Below, piece after piece: positions 1 through 8,331 of a DNA stretch of 64,000 nt. The position numbers and the translations under genes are program-made. This DNA comes from Crenalkalicoccus roseus (GTDB lineage Bacteria > Pseudomonadota > Alphaproteobacteria > Acetobacterales > Acetobacteraceae): the NCBI RefSeq assembly GCF_004761865.1, contig NZ_SJDM01000005.1, positions 143,501 through 207,500 of the forward strand. Direction: 5' to 3'. Positions within the stretch are counted from its first letter, which is position 1. The number at the start of each line of letters is the position of its first letter. Under the pieces are notes generated by a model. It saw only the letters and a program-made list of their open reading frames with translations, did no database searches and was not told where the DNA came from.

Positions 1-321
1 CCCGTCGCCATGGGTGTCCGGCCAGCGGGAAAAACGCCGCGTCGAGCCCATGAGGACGAGACGCGCGCCCTGCGGCGCCGCCGCCAGCACCGCCGGCGCC
101 CAGCGCGCATGGGCGCAGGAGACGACCCGGTCCGCGCCGGCGAGGGCCTCGCGCAGCGAGGCGGCATCCTCCAGCCGGGCGAGGCGGGGTGTGCCGGGCA
201 GGCCGAGCGCCCGCCACTTCTGCGCATCCCGCGCCACGGGCGCGAAGGCGCGCCCGGCCGCCGCCAGGGCCCGGCACAGCGCGGCGCCGGAGCGGCCGGA
301 GGCGCCGATGACGGCGATCAT
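1..321 (-). CDS. NAD(P)-binding (atypical SDR/NmrA-like) protein, N-terminal part
   Basis: The first 107 residues of a protein that runs off the left edge of the window. It opens with a dinucleotide-binding fold: a beta strand, then the glycine motif GASGRSG at residues 6-12, as in NmrA-like atypical short-chain dehydrogenases. The start ATG at 321 lies 10 bases after the stop of the dehydratase at 332, so the two are probably co-transcribed and may act in the same sugar-acid pathway (inference). There is no strong Shine-Dalgarno sequence, which fits translational coupling. The missing C-terminal part would hold the substrate site, so no substrate is proposed. Confidence 0.6.
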   Translation of the reverse strand, partial: MIAVIGASGRSGAALCRALAAAGRAFAPVARDAQKWRALGLPGTPRLARLEDAASLREALAGADRVVSCAHARWAPAVLAAAPQGARLVLMGSTRRFSRWPDTHGDG

Positions 322-331
322 GTCCGCAGGG

Positions 332-2041
332 TCAGCACCCGTCCGGCCGCAGGAAGGCGAGGTCGGCGCCCTGCGGCGCCTGCAGCACCTGCTCGTGCAC
401 CAGCCGGTCCCAGCCGCGCCGCGGCTTCGGCGGCGGGGACCAGGCGGCGCGGCGGCGCGCCAGCTCCTCCTCAGGCACCAGCAGGTCGAGGCGCCTTTCG
501 CGCACGGAAAGCCGCACCCGGTCGCCGGTCCGCACCAGGGCGAGAGGGCCGCCGGCGGCGGCCTCCGGGGCGATGTGCAGCACCACCGTGCCGAAGGCGG
601 TGCCGGACATGCGGCAGTCGCTCATCCGCACCATGTCCTTCACGCCCTGGCGCGCCAACTTGCGCGGGATGGGCAGGTGGCCCGCCTCCGGCATGCCGGC
701 GGGGGAGAGCGGGCCGGCGCCCTTCAGCACCAGGATGTCCTCCGGCGTCACGTCCAGCGCCTCGTCGTCGATGCGGCGGGCGAGGTCCTCCAGCCCGTCG
801 AACACCACGCAGCGCGCCTCGGTCTCGAACAGGCCTGGGGTGGCGGCGCTGCGCTTCAGGATGGCGCCGTCCGGGGCCAGGGAGCCGAACAGGGAGATCA
901 GCCCGCCGACCGGGCTCACCGGGGTGTCGCGGGCATGGATGATGGCGCGGTCCACGAAGGCCGGTCCCTCGGCGATCCGCTGCTCCAGGGTGTCCCCGTA
1001 GAGGTCCTTGCAGCCGAGGTGCAGCAGGTCCTTCAGTTCGCGCAGCAGCGCGACCAGCCCGCCGGCGGCGTGAAAATCCTCCATGTAGCCCTCGCCGGTG
1101 GGCTTGAGGTCCACCAGCACGGGCGTCTCCTCGCTCAGCCGGTCGAGGCGGCGGAGATCCACCGGGATGCCGACCCGCCCCGCGATCGCGGCGAGATGTA
1201 CCAGCGCGTTGGTCGAGCCGCCGAGGGCGAGCAGCACGCGCAGCGCGTTCTCCACGCTCTCCGGCGTGATGAGCTCCGAGGGCCTGACCGGCCGGGCGAT
1301 GAGCCGCATCGCAAGCGCCCCGGCCTCCTCGGCGAAGCGGAGGCGGTCCGCGTGCACTGCGGGGGCGGAGGCGGCCATCAGCGGCATGAAGCCTAGGGTC
1401 GCCGCGATGCAGGCCATGGTCGAGGCGGTGCCCATGACGCCGCAGGTGCCCGCGGTGGTCGCGAGCTTGCCCTCGATCTCGCCGATCCGCGCCGCGTCCA
1501 CCTCCCCGGCGCGGTAGCGTGCCCACCAGCGGCGGCAGTCGGTGCAGGCGGAGAGGCGCTCCCCCTCGAAGCGCTGCGCCAGCATCGGGCCGACGACGAG
1601 CAGGGCGGCAGGGATGTCGGCGCTCGCCGCGGCCATAAGCTGCGCCGGCACCGTCTTGTCGCAGCCCCCCACCAGCACCGCCGCGTCCATCGGCTGGGCG
1701 GAGAGCATCGCCTCCGTGTCCAGCGCCATCAGGTTGCGGTAGTGCATGGAGCAGGGGCTGAGCGAGGGCTCGCAGAGGCTGACGGTGGGGAAGGCCAGCG
1801 GCAGCCCGCCCGCGGCGAGCACGCCGCGCTTCACCGCCTCGATCAGCTCCGGCACCGTACGGTGGCAGTTGTTGTAGTCGCTGGCGGTGTCGGCGATGCC
1901 GACCACCGGCTTCTCCAGCATCGTCCGCGAATAGCCCATGGAGGCGGCGAAGCTGCGCCGCAGGTAGAGCGCAAATTCGCGGTCGCCGTAATTGGCGGCG
2001 TTGCGCGCCAGGCCGCGCGGGGGGGAGGCGGGGCTGCTCAT
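332..2041 (-). CDS. IlvD/Edd family dehydratase, sugar-acid (pentonate) type
   Basis: A 569-residue Fe-S dehydratase that removes water from a 2,3-dihydroxy acid. The cluster ligands expected for the family are present: Cys59 in NNCH, Cys127 in GGCDKT and Cys200 in TAGTCGVMGTAS. The C-terminal signature reads SDCRMSGTAFGTVVLH, as in L-arabonate/D-xylonate type dehydratases, and not the GRFSGGT form of the valine/isoleucine enzyme IlvD. I therefore favour a pentonate or other aldonate dehydratase, although automatic annotation would probably write dihydroxy-acid dehydratase. The ATG at 2041 precedes the conserved N-terminus and length is normal for the family. It is followed at 10 bases by a NAD(P)-binding protein, probably as one operon. 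Confidence 0.85.
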   Translation of the reverse strand: MSSPASPPRGLARNAANYGDREFALYLRRSFAASMGYSRTMLEKPVVGIADTASDYNNCHRTVPELIEAVKRGVLAAGGLPLAFPTVSLCEPSLSPCSMHYRNLMALDTEAMLSAQPMDAAVLVGGCDKTVPAQLMAAASADIPAALLVVGPMLAQRFEGERLSACTDCRRWWARYRAGEVDAARIGEIEGKLATTAGTCGVMGTASTMACIAATLGFMPLMAASAPAVHADRLRFAEEAGALAMRLIARPVRPSELITPESVENALRVLLALGGSTNALVHLAAIAGRVGIPVDLRRLDRLSEETPVLVDLKPTGEGYMEDFHAAGGLVALLRELKDLLHLGCKDLYGDTLEQRIAEGPAFVDRAIIHARDTPVSPVGGLISLFGSLAPDGAILKRSAATPGLFETEARCVVFDGLEDLARRIDDEALDVTPEDILVLKGAGPLSPAGMPEAGHLPIPRKLARQGVKDMVRMSDCRMSGTAFGTVVLHIAPEAAAGGPLALVRTGDRVRLSVRERRLDLLVPEEELARRRAAWSPPPKPRRGWDRLVHEQVLQAPQGADLAFLRPDGC

Positions 2042-2093
2042 GGCGGTAGCAAGCCCGATCCGGGGGCGCCTGTCCAGGCCGGCGGCCGGGTGA

Positions 2094-2111
2094 CGCTTCG
2101 CTAACGAAGCG
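2094..2111. promoter_or_regulatory. 7-bp inverted repeat in a divergent intergenic region
   Basis: CGCTTCG-CTAA-CGAAGCG sits between the start of the dehydratase (2041, minus) and the FkbM gene (2143, plus). It is a perfect hairpin or operator-like site about 30 bases before the FkbM ribosome binding site (AGGAGGGAG at 2132-2140). Whether it is bound by a regulator or only forms RNA structure cannot be told from sequence. Confidence 0.3.
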
Positions 2112-2142
2112 CCGGCAGACTGCCCCCGTCGCCAGGAGGGAG

Positions 2143-2862
2143 ATGACGGTGAACCTCTTCCCCGGTGCTATGGCACCGCCGTCCGCCGATCATGTGGTCG
2201 AGGGGGATGTGGACCTGCTGGTCCTGTCGCAATTCTTCCCCGATCCCGAGACGCGGGGCCTGATGGTCGAGGTCGGGGCGGCGCGCCCGGACTTCCTCTC
2301 GGTCAGCGCCAGCTTCCGCGCCCTGGGCTGGCAGGTGCTGGCGATCGAGCCGAACCCGGCCTTCGCCGCGCTGCACCGCGCGCGGGGCTACGAGGTGATC
2401 GAATGCGCCTGCGGGGACGCGGACCGGGACGCGGTGAGCTTCTTCGTGGTCGACTACCGCGGCAGCTATCTCGGCGGCACGGTCACCAACGAGAGCTTCT
2501 CCTCGCTCGGCCTGCGCGGGAAGTACCGCGACTATCTCGAGCGCCTTGGCGGCGGAAGGGTGCCGGTGCGGGAGATCCGGGTGCCGATGCGGCGGCTGGA
2601 CACGCTGCTCGACCAGCACGCCGGCGGGGCGGCGGAGATCGGCGTGCTGAGCGTGGACGTGGAGGGGTGGGAGATCGAGGTGCTGGCCGGCCTCGATTTC
2701 GGGCGCTGGCGCCCGGCGGTGGTGATCGTCGAGAACCTGTTCGAGGAGCCGCAGCACCGCGCCTTCCTGGAGGCGCGGGGAATGCGCTTCTGGCGGCGCC
2801 TCCGCCCGAACGACATCTTCGTCCGCGCCGACCTGCTGCGGGAACGCGCCAGGGCGGGCTGA
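2143..2862 (+). CDS. FkbM family methyltransferase
   Basis: A 239-residue SAM-dependent methyltransferase of the FkbM family, which mostly O-methylates sugars or polyketides. Visible motifs are the SAM-binding loop VEVGAARPDF (42-51), the acidic strand end AIEPNP (67-72), and the late family motif DVEGWEIEVL (about residues 171-180). A strong ribosome binding site, CAGGAGGGAG, ends just before the ATG. The gene stands alone between a divergent dehydratase gene and a convergent transporter-binding-protein gene. No glycosyltransferases are nearby, so the acceptor cannot be predicted. Confidence 0.82.
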   Translation: MTVNLFPGAMAPPSADHVVEGDVDLLVLSQFFPDPETRGLMVEVGAARPDFLSVSASFRALGWQVLAIEPNPAFAALHRARGYEVIECACGDADRDAVSFFVVDYRGSYLGGTVTNESFSSLGLRGKYRDYLERLGGGRVPVREIRVPMRRLDTLLDQHAGGAAEIGVLSVDVEGWEIEVLAGLDFGRWRPAVVIVENLFEEPQHRAFLEARGMRFWRRLRPNDIFVRADLLRERARAG

Positions 2863-2949
2863 GCGGCTCATCCCGGCGGCCGCGGGGCGATGCCGGAGCC
2901 GCGGCGCGTGCCCCATCGGGGATGCCGCGCATCCCCCGGCGCACGGCGG

Positions 2950-3936
2950 TCACTGCGGTTCCAGGCCGGCCTTCTGCATCAGGTCGCGGTGCAGCGGCAG
3001 TTCGCGCGCGATGCGGGCGAGCAGCGCGTCGCGGCCCATGGGCGCGGGCGCGAGCCCCTGCGTCGCCATGAAGGCGCGCACCTTGGGGTCGGCGAAGGTC
3101 GCCTCCATCGCCTCCAGGATGCGCGCCTGGATCGGCTCCGGGGTCCCGGGCGGCACCTGGATGCTGTACCAGCCGGTATAGACGAAATCCGGGAAGCCGA
3201 GTTCGGCGAAGGTCGGCACCTCCGGAAGCTGCTCGGTGCGCTCCGCGGTCGGCACCGCCAGGGCGCGGAGGCGGCCGGCCTCCAGGTGGCCCTTGCAGGC
3301 GGCGAGCAGGGCGAACATGCAGTCGGTGCGGCCCGCGATGGTGTCGGTGAGCGCGGGCGGTGCGCCGTTGTAGGGGACGTGCAGCATCTCCACGCCGGCG
3401 CGCCCGGTGAGGTCGAGCATCGGCAGGTGCGCCGTGGTTCCCACGCCCCAGGAGGCGTAGGAGAGCGCCCCAGGCCTCGCCCTGGCGGCCTCCAGCAATT
3501 CGCGCAGGCTGCTCCAGCGGGGGTGCGCCGCCAGCAGCGACAGCGTCTGACAGATCATGGTGATGTGCGCAAAATCCTTCACCGGGTCGTATCCCGGGTT
3601 GCGCAGCGCGAGCGGGGTCAGGGTGAAGGTCGCGATGGTGCCGAGGAGCAGCGTGTTGCCGTCCGGCCGGGCGCGTGCGACATGGCGCGCGGCGAGGCTG
3701 GTGGAGGCGCCCGGCCTGTGGTCCATGAAGAAATTGCCGCCGAGCCGCTCCTGCAGGCCGGAGGTGACGATGCGGCCGACCACGTCGGAGGCTCCGCCCG
3801 GCGCGTAGGGGATGACGACGGCGACGGCCTGGCTGCCCGGCCAGGCGGGCTGGGCACGCAGGAGGCGCGGCGCGGCCAGGAGGGGAGCGGCGGCCAGCAG
3901 GGCGCGGCGGCCCGGCGCGATCGTGGTCCTGGTCAT
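2950..3936 (-). CDS. Bug/TctC-type tripartite tricarboxylate transporter substrate-binding protein
   Basis: A 328-residue periplasmic binding protein of the Bug (TctC) family, which captures carboxylates or related small molecules for tripartite TctABC transporters. The N-terminus is a signal peptide with a twin-arginine pair ([15 protein letters not shown]) and probable cleavage after LLRA near residue 27. The mature start contains the family hallmark [16 protein letters not shown]. The ATG at 3936 was chosen over an upstream in-frame start because it is preceded by GGGAGGACG and begins the signal peptide. No TctA or TctB membrane genes are next to it, as is common for orphan Bug genes in this group. 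A perfect palindrome lies in its upstream region at 4018-4031. Confidence 0.85.
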   Translation of the reverse strand: MTRTTIAPGRRALLAAAPLLAAPRLLRAQPAWPGSQAVAVVIPYAPGGASDVVGRIVTSGLQERLGGNFFMDHRPGASTSLAARHVARARPDGNTLLLGTIATFTLTPLALRNPGYDPVKDFAHITMICQTLSLLAAHPRWSSLRELLEAARARPGALSYASWGVGTTAHLPMLDLTGRAGVEMLHVPYNGAPPALTDTIAGRTDCMFALLAACKGHLEAGRLRALAVPTAERTEQLPEVPTFAELGFPDFVYTGWYSIQVPPGTPEPIQARILEAMEATFADPKVRAFMATQGLAPAPMGRDALLARIARELPLHRDLMQKAGLEPQ

Positions 3937-4017
3937 GCTGCGGTCGTCCTCCCTCGATGTCTTTGCCGCAGCGTGGCCGAGGCGCCGCTTCGCCGCAAGC
4001 CCGCCCCACCTCCCTGC

Positions 4018-4031
4018 GGTATCATGATACC
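4018..4031. promoter_or_regulatory. Perfect 14-bp palindrome, possible operator
   Basis: GGTATCATGATACC is a perfect palindrome and AT-rich compared with its surroundings. It lies 82 bases upstream of the tctC-type start (3936) and 39 bases before the -35 box of the rplM promoter. The position in a divergent intergenic region and the symmetry suggest a dimeric repressor site, more plausibly for the transporter gene than for ribosomal proteins (inference). Confidence 0.4.
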
Positions 4032-4056
4032 TCCACCGAAAATCCCGCCTGCTGTC

Positions 4057-4085
4057 TTGACCTTTCGTGCCCTCGGGGCGATACA
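4057..4085 (+). promoter_or_regulatory. Predicted sigma70-type promoter of rplM-rpsI
   Basis: TTGACC (4057-4062), a 17-base spacer and GATACA (4080-4085) match the housekeeping promoter well for such a GC-rich genome. Initiation near 4092 would give a leader of roughly 27 bases before the rplM ATG. Confidence 0.55.
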
Positions 4086-4118
4086 CCGCGCCTTGACCAG
4101 GGACTCCCCGAACCGACC

Positions 4119-4589
4119 ATGCTGCAGACGCAGACCCGTTCGCTGAAGCCCGCCGAGGTGCGGAAGGACTGGGTGGTGATCGACGCCGAGGGCCTCGTGC
4201 TCGGCCGGCTCGCTGCCATCGTGGCCAGCCGCCTCCGCGGCAAGCACAAGCCGCAATTCACCCCGCACGTGGATTGCGGCGACCACGTTATCGTCGTGAA
4301 CGCCGGGAAGGTGCGCGTCACCGGCCAGAAGGCGGAGCAGTCCGTCTTCTACTGGCACACCGGCTATCCCGGCGGGATCAAGGGCCGCACCCTCCGCCAG
4401 CGGCTGGAGAGCCGCCACCCGGAGCGGGTGATCGAGAAGGCGGTGGAGCGGATGATCACCCGCGGCCCGCTCGGACGGCGGCAGATGAGGAACCTCCACG
4501 TCTATGCCGGGCCGGAGCATCCGCATGCCGGCCAGCAGCCCACCGTGCTGGATGTCGGTGCCATGAACCGCAAGAACAGGGTGGCCTGA
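4119..4589 (+). CDS. rplM: 50S ribosomal protein L13
   Basis: A 156-residue large-subunit protein L13, which binds 23S rRNA early in 50S assembly. Family landmarks are the start of the core [16 protein letters not shown], then YWHTGYPGG and the C-terminal [17 protein letters not shown]. An upstream in-frame start exists, but it would add non-homologous residues and lie before the promoter; the ATG at 4119 gives the usual length. rpsI follows after 4 bases, which is the almost universal rplM-rpsI operon. Confidence 0.97.
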   Translation: MLQTQTRSLKPAEVRKDWVVIDAEGLVLGRLAAIVASRLRGKHKPQFTPHVDCGDHVIVVNAGKVRVTGQKAEQSVFYWHTGYPGGIKGRTLRQRLESRHPERVIEKAVERMITRGPLGRRQMRNLHVYAGPEHPHAGQQPTVLDVGAMNRKNRVA

Positions 4590-4593
4590 GCCG

Positions 4594-5088
4594 ATGAGCG
4601 AGCAGCAGACGACCGGCACCCTCGCCGACCTGCGCAACCTGGTGCAGGGCACGGCCGCCGCCCCCGAGCAGGCCCCGGCGCGGGAGCCGAAGCGCGACGC
4701 CCTCGGCCGCTCCTACGCCACCGGCCGGCGCAAGGACGCCATCGCCCGCGTCTGGATCAGGCCGGGGAAGGGCCAGATCGAGATCAACGGCAAGCCGGCG
4801 GCCAAGTACTTCGCTCGCCCGGTGCTGCGCATGCTGATCACGCAGCCCTTCCTGGTCGCCGACCGCTACCAGCAATTCGACGTGATGGCGACCGTGACTG
4901 GCGGCGGCCTGTCCGGTCAGGCCGGCGCGGTGCGGCACGGCATCAGCCGCGCCCTCACCAACTACGAGCCGGAGCTGCGCGCCATCCTGAAGAAGGCCGG
5001 CTTCCTCACCCGCGACCCGCGCGTGGTCGAGCGCAAGAAGTACGGCAAGGCCAAGGCGCGACGCTCCTTCCAGTTCAGCAAGCGCTGA
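4594..5088 (+). CDS. rpsI: 30S ribosomal protein S9
   Basis: A 164-residue small-subunit protein S9 whose C-terminal tail reaches the P-site tRNA. The core begins with [16 protein letters not shown] after an N-terminal extension of about 45 residues, which is common in alphaproteobacteria. It contains [16 protein letters not shown] and ends in the typical basic tail RRSFQFSKR. It is co-transcribed with rplM from the promoter near 4057 and closed by a strong terminator at 5111. Confidence 0.97.
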   Translation: MSEQQTTGTLADLRNLVQGTAAAPEQAPAREPKRDALGRSYATGRRKDAIARVWIRPGKGQIEINGKPAAKYFARPVLRMLITQPFLVADRYQQFDVMATVTGGGLSGQAGAVRHGISRALTNYEPELRAILKKAGFLTRDPRVVERKKYGKAKARRSFQFSKR

Positions 5089-5110
5089 CGGGCCGCCACC
5101 CGGCGCGCCG

Positions 5111-5152
5111 GAGGGGGCTGGAGGCGGCGCCTCCGGCCCCCTCTTGCCTTTT
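5111..5152 (+). terminator. Rho-independent terminator of rplM-rpsI
   Basis: A 15-bp stem (5111-5125 with 5129-5143, one G-T pair) and a 3-base loop are followed by TTGCCTTTT. This is the clearest intrinsic terminator in the window. It lies 22 bases after the rpsI stop. Confidence 0.85.
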
Positions 5153-5196
5153 CGGCCACCCTGCGCCGCATATGCTCCCGAGAGGAGGGCCCCCAC

Positions 5197-6150
5197 ATGC
5201 CCAAGGGCAGCATCCCCACGGTGTTCATCGACGGCGAGGCCGGCACCACCGGACTGCAGATCCGCGAGCGGCTGGACCTGCTGCCGCACATCGCCGTCCG
5301 CTCCATCGCCCCGGAGCGCCGCAAGGACCCGGAGGCCCGGCGCGCCCTGATGGCGGAGGTGGATCTGGTGGTGCTCTGCCTGCCCGACGAGGCGGCGAAG
5401 GAGAGCGCGGCGCTCGCCGCCTCGCTGGGCCGGGCGGCGCCGAGGCTGCTCGACGCCAGCACCGCCCACCGCGTGGACCCCGACTGGGTCTATGGGCTGC
5501 CGGAACTCGCGCCCGACCAGCCGGCGAGGATCGCCGCCGCGCCGAGGGTCTCCAACCCCGGCTGCTACCCGACCGGCGCCATCCTGCTGCTGCGCCCGCT
5601 GGTGGAGGCCGGCATCCTGCCCCCCGACCACCCGGTCACGGTCAACGCCGTCTCCGGCTATTCCGGCGGCGGCAAGGCGATGATCGAGGCCTATGAATCG
5701 CGCAGCGCCCCGGATTTCGAGCTCTACGGCCTCGGCCTCGAGCACAAGCACGTGGCGGAGCTGCAGACCTATTCCGGCCTCACCCGCCGGCCGATCTTCG
5801 TCCCCTCGGTCGGCGACTTCCGGCAGGGCATGATCGACTGCATCCCCCTGCATCTCGACACGCTGCCCGGCCGCCCCGGCCCGGAGGCGCTGGAGGCGGT
5901 GCTGGCGGAACGCTACGCCGGCAGCGAGTATGTCCGCGTGCTGCCGGCCGAAGCCAGCGGCAAGCTGGAGCCGCAGGCGCTGAACAACACCAACCTGCTG
6001 GAGATCCGGGTCTTCGGCAACGCGAGGCGCGGCCACGCCGTCCTTACCGCGCGCTACGACAATCTCGGCAAGGGCGCCTCCGGGGCGGCGGTGCAGAACA
6101 TCGGCCTGATGCTCGGCGTTCCGGTCGAGACCCGGCTGGCCGCCGCCTGA
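5197..6150 (+). CDS. argC: N-acetyl-gamma-glutamyl-phosphate reductase (short type)
   Basis: Third step of arginine synthesis: NADPH-dependent reduction of N-acetylglutamyl phosphate to the semialdehyde. At 317 residues this is the short type 2 ArgC, not the 340-residue type. The cofactor loop [17 protein letters not shown] is at 10-26, the catalytic cysteine is Cys123 in SNPGCYPTG, and the histidines of LEHKHVAEL (183, 185) lie on the other side of the active site. A good ribosome binding site (GAGAGGAGGG) precedes the ATG. Following rpsI directly is a recurring alphaproteobacterial arrangement. The gamma carbonic anhydrase gene starts 14 bases downstream. Confidence 0.93.
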   Translation: MPKGSIPTVFIDGEAGTTGLQIRERLDLLPHIAVRSIAPERRKDPEARRALMAEVDLVVLCLPDEAAKESAALAASLGRAAPRLLDASTAHRVDPDWVYGLPELAPDQPARIAAAPRVSNPGCYPTGAILLLRPLVEAGILPPDHPVTVNAVSGYSGGGKAMIEAYESRSAPDFELYGLGLEHKHVAELQTYSGLTRRPIFVPSVGDFRQGMIDCIPLHLDTLPGRPGPEALEAVLAERYAGSEYVRVLPAEASGKLEPQALNNTNLLEIRVFGNARRGHAVLTARYDNLGKGASGAAVQNIGLMLGVPVETRLAAA

Positions 6151-6164
6151 GGGAGGATCGCCGC

Positions 6165-6716
6165 ATGGACCACAACCTGCCCGCCGTCACCGGCCCGCTC
6201 TACCCCTTCGAGGGGAAGTGGCCGATCGTCCACCCCACCGCCTTCATCGCGCCCACCGCGGCGCTGATCGGCGACGTCACGGTGGGGGAGGGGTCGAACG
6301 TCTGGTACCACTGCGTGCTGCGCGGGGACACCAACTTCATCCGCATCGGCGCGCGCAGCAACATCCAGGACGGCACCATCATCCACGTCAATGCCGGCCG
6401 CCAGAGCACGCGGATCGGCGACGACGTCACCATCGGCCATGCCGCGATCATCCATGCCTGCACGCTGGAGGACCGCGCCTTCGTCGGCATGGGCGCCACC
6501 GTGCTGGACGACGCGCTGATCGAGGAGGGAGGCGTGCTCGCCGCCGGCTCGGTCCTGCCGCCCGGCAAGCGCATCGGCCGGCTGGAGCTGTGGATGGGCA
6601 ACCCCGCCAAGCTGGTCCGCGTGCTGACCGAGGAGCAGCGGGCCGGCTTCGACCGCACCGCGCCCCACTACGTGGAGCTCGCCGCACGCCACCGCGCCTC
6701 CCTTGCCGGGCGGTGA
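6165..6716 (+). CDS. Gamma carbonic anhydrase family protein
   Basis: A 183-residue left-handed beta-helix protein with hexapeptide repeats. The three metal-binding histidines of gamma carbonic anhydrases are present at His74 (TIIHVNAG), His92 and His97 (IGHAAIIHACTL). Members form trimers with zinc or iron between subunits and hydrate CO2; some relatives (PaaY, CaiE) act on other substrates or are inactive. It begins 14 bases after argC with a GAGGGAGGATC ribosome binding site, so the two are probably co-transcribed. Confidence 0.88.
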   Translation: MDHNLPAVTGPLYPFEGKWPIVHPTAFIAPTAALIGDVTVGEGSNVWYHCVLRGDTNFIRIGARSNIQDGTIIHVNAGRQSTRIGDDVTIGHAAIIHACTLEDRAFVGMGATVLDDALIEEGGVLAAGSVLPPGKRIGRLELWMGNPAKLVRVLTEEQRAGFDRTAPHYVELAARHRASLAGR

Positions 6717-6797
6717 CCGGGGCGCGGCGCCCCCGCTTGCCGCGCCGGGGCGGCTGATGCAGAGGAGGGCGCAGCCGAGGCCCGGGGAGAGCACGCC

Positions 6798-8321
6798 ATG
6801 ACCACGCACCGCACCATCGCCGCGCTGATCGCCGCAGGGGAGGCCGGCCGCCCCGCCATCCGCGCGCCGGAGCGGGCGCCGCTCACCTATGCCGGGCTGC
6901 GCGACCTGGCCGAGGGCACGGTGGCGGCGCTGAACCGCATCGGCATCGGGCGCGGCGACCGGGTGGCGATCGTGCTCCCCAACGGGCCGGAGATGGCGGC
7001 GGCCTTCCTCGCCGTCGCCTGCGCCGCCACCACCGCGCCGCTGAACCCCGCCTACAAGGAGGAGGAGTTCGCGTTCTACCTCACCGACCTCCGCGCCCGC
7101 GCCCTGGTGATCCAGAAGGACATGGAGAGCCCGGCGCGCGAGGTGGCGCGGCGGCTCGGCGTGGCGGTGCTCGACCTGGTGCCCGACGCGACGGGCGGCG
7201 CGGGCAGCTTCGCGCTCGAGGGCGGCTCCCCGGGCCGCGCTGCGCGGCCGGGCTTGGCGGAGGAAGAGGACGTGGCGCTGGTGCTGCACACCTCCGGCAC
7301 CACCGCGCGACCGAAGATCGTGCCGCTGACGCACGGCAATGTCTGCGCCTCGGCCGCCAACATCCGGCGCACGCTCGACCTCTCCGCGGCGGATGCCTGC
7401 CTGAACGTGATGCCGCTGTTCCACATCCACGGGCTGATGGCGGCGACGCTCGCCTCCCTCGCCGGCGGCGGCGCGGTGATCTGTACGCCGGGCTTCAACG
7501 CGCTGCGCTTCTTCGGCTGGCTCGATGCCGAGCGTCCCACCTGGTACACGGCGGTGCCGACCATGCACCAGGCGATCCTGGCCCGCGCCGAGCGCAACAG
7601 GGAGATCATCGCCCGCGCGCCGCTGCGCTTCCTGCGCTCCTCCTCCGCCTCGCTGCCGGCCCAGGCGATGCGCGACCTTGAGGCGGTGTTCGGCGCGCCG
7701 GTGATCGAGTCCTACGGGATGACGGAAGCCTCGCACCAGATGTGCTCCAACCCGCTGCCGCCGCGGCCGCGCAAGCCCGGCCTGGTCGGGCTGCCGGCCG
7801 GCCCTGAGGTCGCCATCATGGACGAGGACGGCACCATCCTGCCGCAGGGCGCGGTGGGCGAGGTGGTGATCCGCGGCCCGAACGTGACCAGGGGCTACGA
7901 GGCGAATCCGGAGGCCAACGCCAGGGCCTTCACCAATGGCTGGTTCCGCACCGGCGACCAGGGCATGTTCGACGCCGATGGCTACCTGATGCTGACCGGG
8001 CGGCTGAAGGAGCTGATCAAGCGCGGCGGCGAGCAGGTGAGTCCGCTCGAGGTGGACGGCATCCTCTCCGAGCATCCGGCGGTGGCGCAGGCGCTCACCT
8101 TCGCCATCCCGCACCCGATGCTGGGCGAGGAGGTGGGCGCCGCCGTGGTGCTGCGCGAGGGCATGGCCTGCACCGAGCGCGAGCTGCGCGACTTCGCCGC
8201 GAAGCACCTGGCGGACTTCAAGGTGCCGCGGAAGATCGTGTTCCTGCCCGAGATCCCGAAGGGCGCCACCGGCAAGCTGCAGCGCATCGGCCTGGCCGAG
8301 AAGCTCGGCGTCACGGCCTGA
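6798..8321 (+). CDS. AMP-dependent acyl-CoA synthetase
   Basis: A 507-residue ANL-superfamily ligase that adenylates a carboxylic acid and transfers it to CoA. The P-loop LHTSGTTARPKIVPLTHGN is at about 163-181, the adenylation core SYGMTEASHQM follows, the hinge GRLKELIKRGGEQVSPLEV is near 400, and the catalytic lysine is Lys493 in GATGKLQRIG. The MPLFHIHGLMA segment and overall pattern resemble oxalate/malonate-type or Pcs60-like peroxisomal CoA synthetases, but substrate assignment from sequence alone is weak. A PanE-like reductase starts 10 bases after its stop, giving a likely two-gene unit. Confidence 0.82.
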   Translation: MTTHRTIAALIAAGEAGRPAIRAPERAPLTYAGLRDLAEGTVAALNRIGIGRGDRVAIVLPNGPEMAAAFLAVACAATTAPLNPAYKEEEFAFYLTDLRARALVIQKDMESPAREVARRLGVAVLDLVPDATGGAGSFALEGGSPGRAARPGLAEEEDVALVLHTSGTTARPKIVPLTHGNVCASAANIRRTLDLSAADACLNVMPLFHIHGLMAATLASLAGGGAVICTPGFNALRFFGWLDAERPTWYTAVPTMHQAILARAERNREIIARAPLRFLRSSSASLPAQAMRDLEAVFGAPVIESYGMTEASHQMCSNPLPPRPRKPGLVGLPAGPEVAIMDEDGTILPQGAVGEVVIRGPNVTRGYEANPEANARAFTNGWFRTGDQGMFDADGYLMLTGRLKELIKRGGEQVSPLEVDGILSEHPAVAQALTFAIPHPMLGEEVGAAVVLREGMACTERELRDFAAKHLADFKVPRKIVFLPEIPKGATGKLQRIGLAEKLGVTA

Positions 8322-8331
8322 GGAGGCGGCG

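Noticed and set aside
3957..4118. N-terminal extension of L13
   Set aside because: Would start before the promoter and add residues absent from the family.
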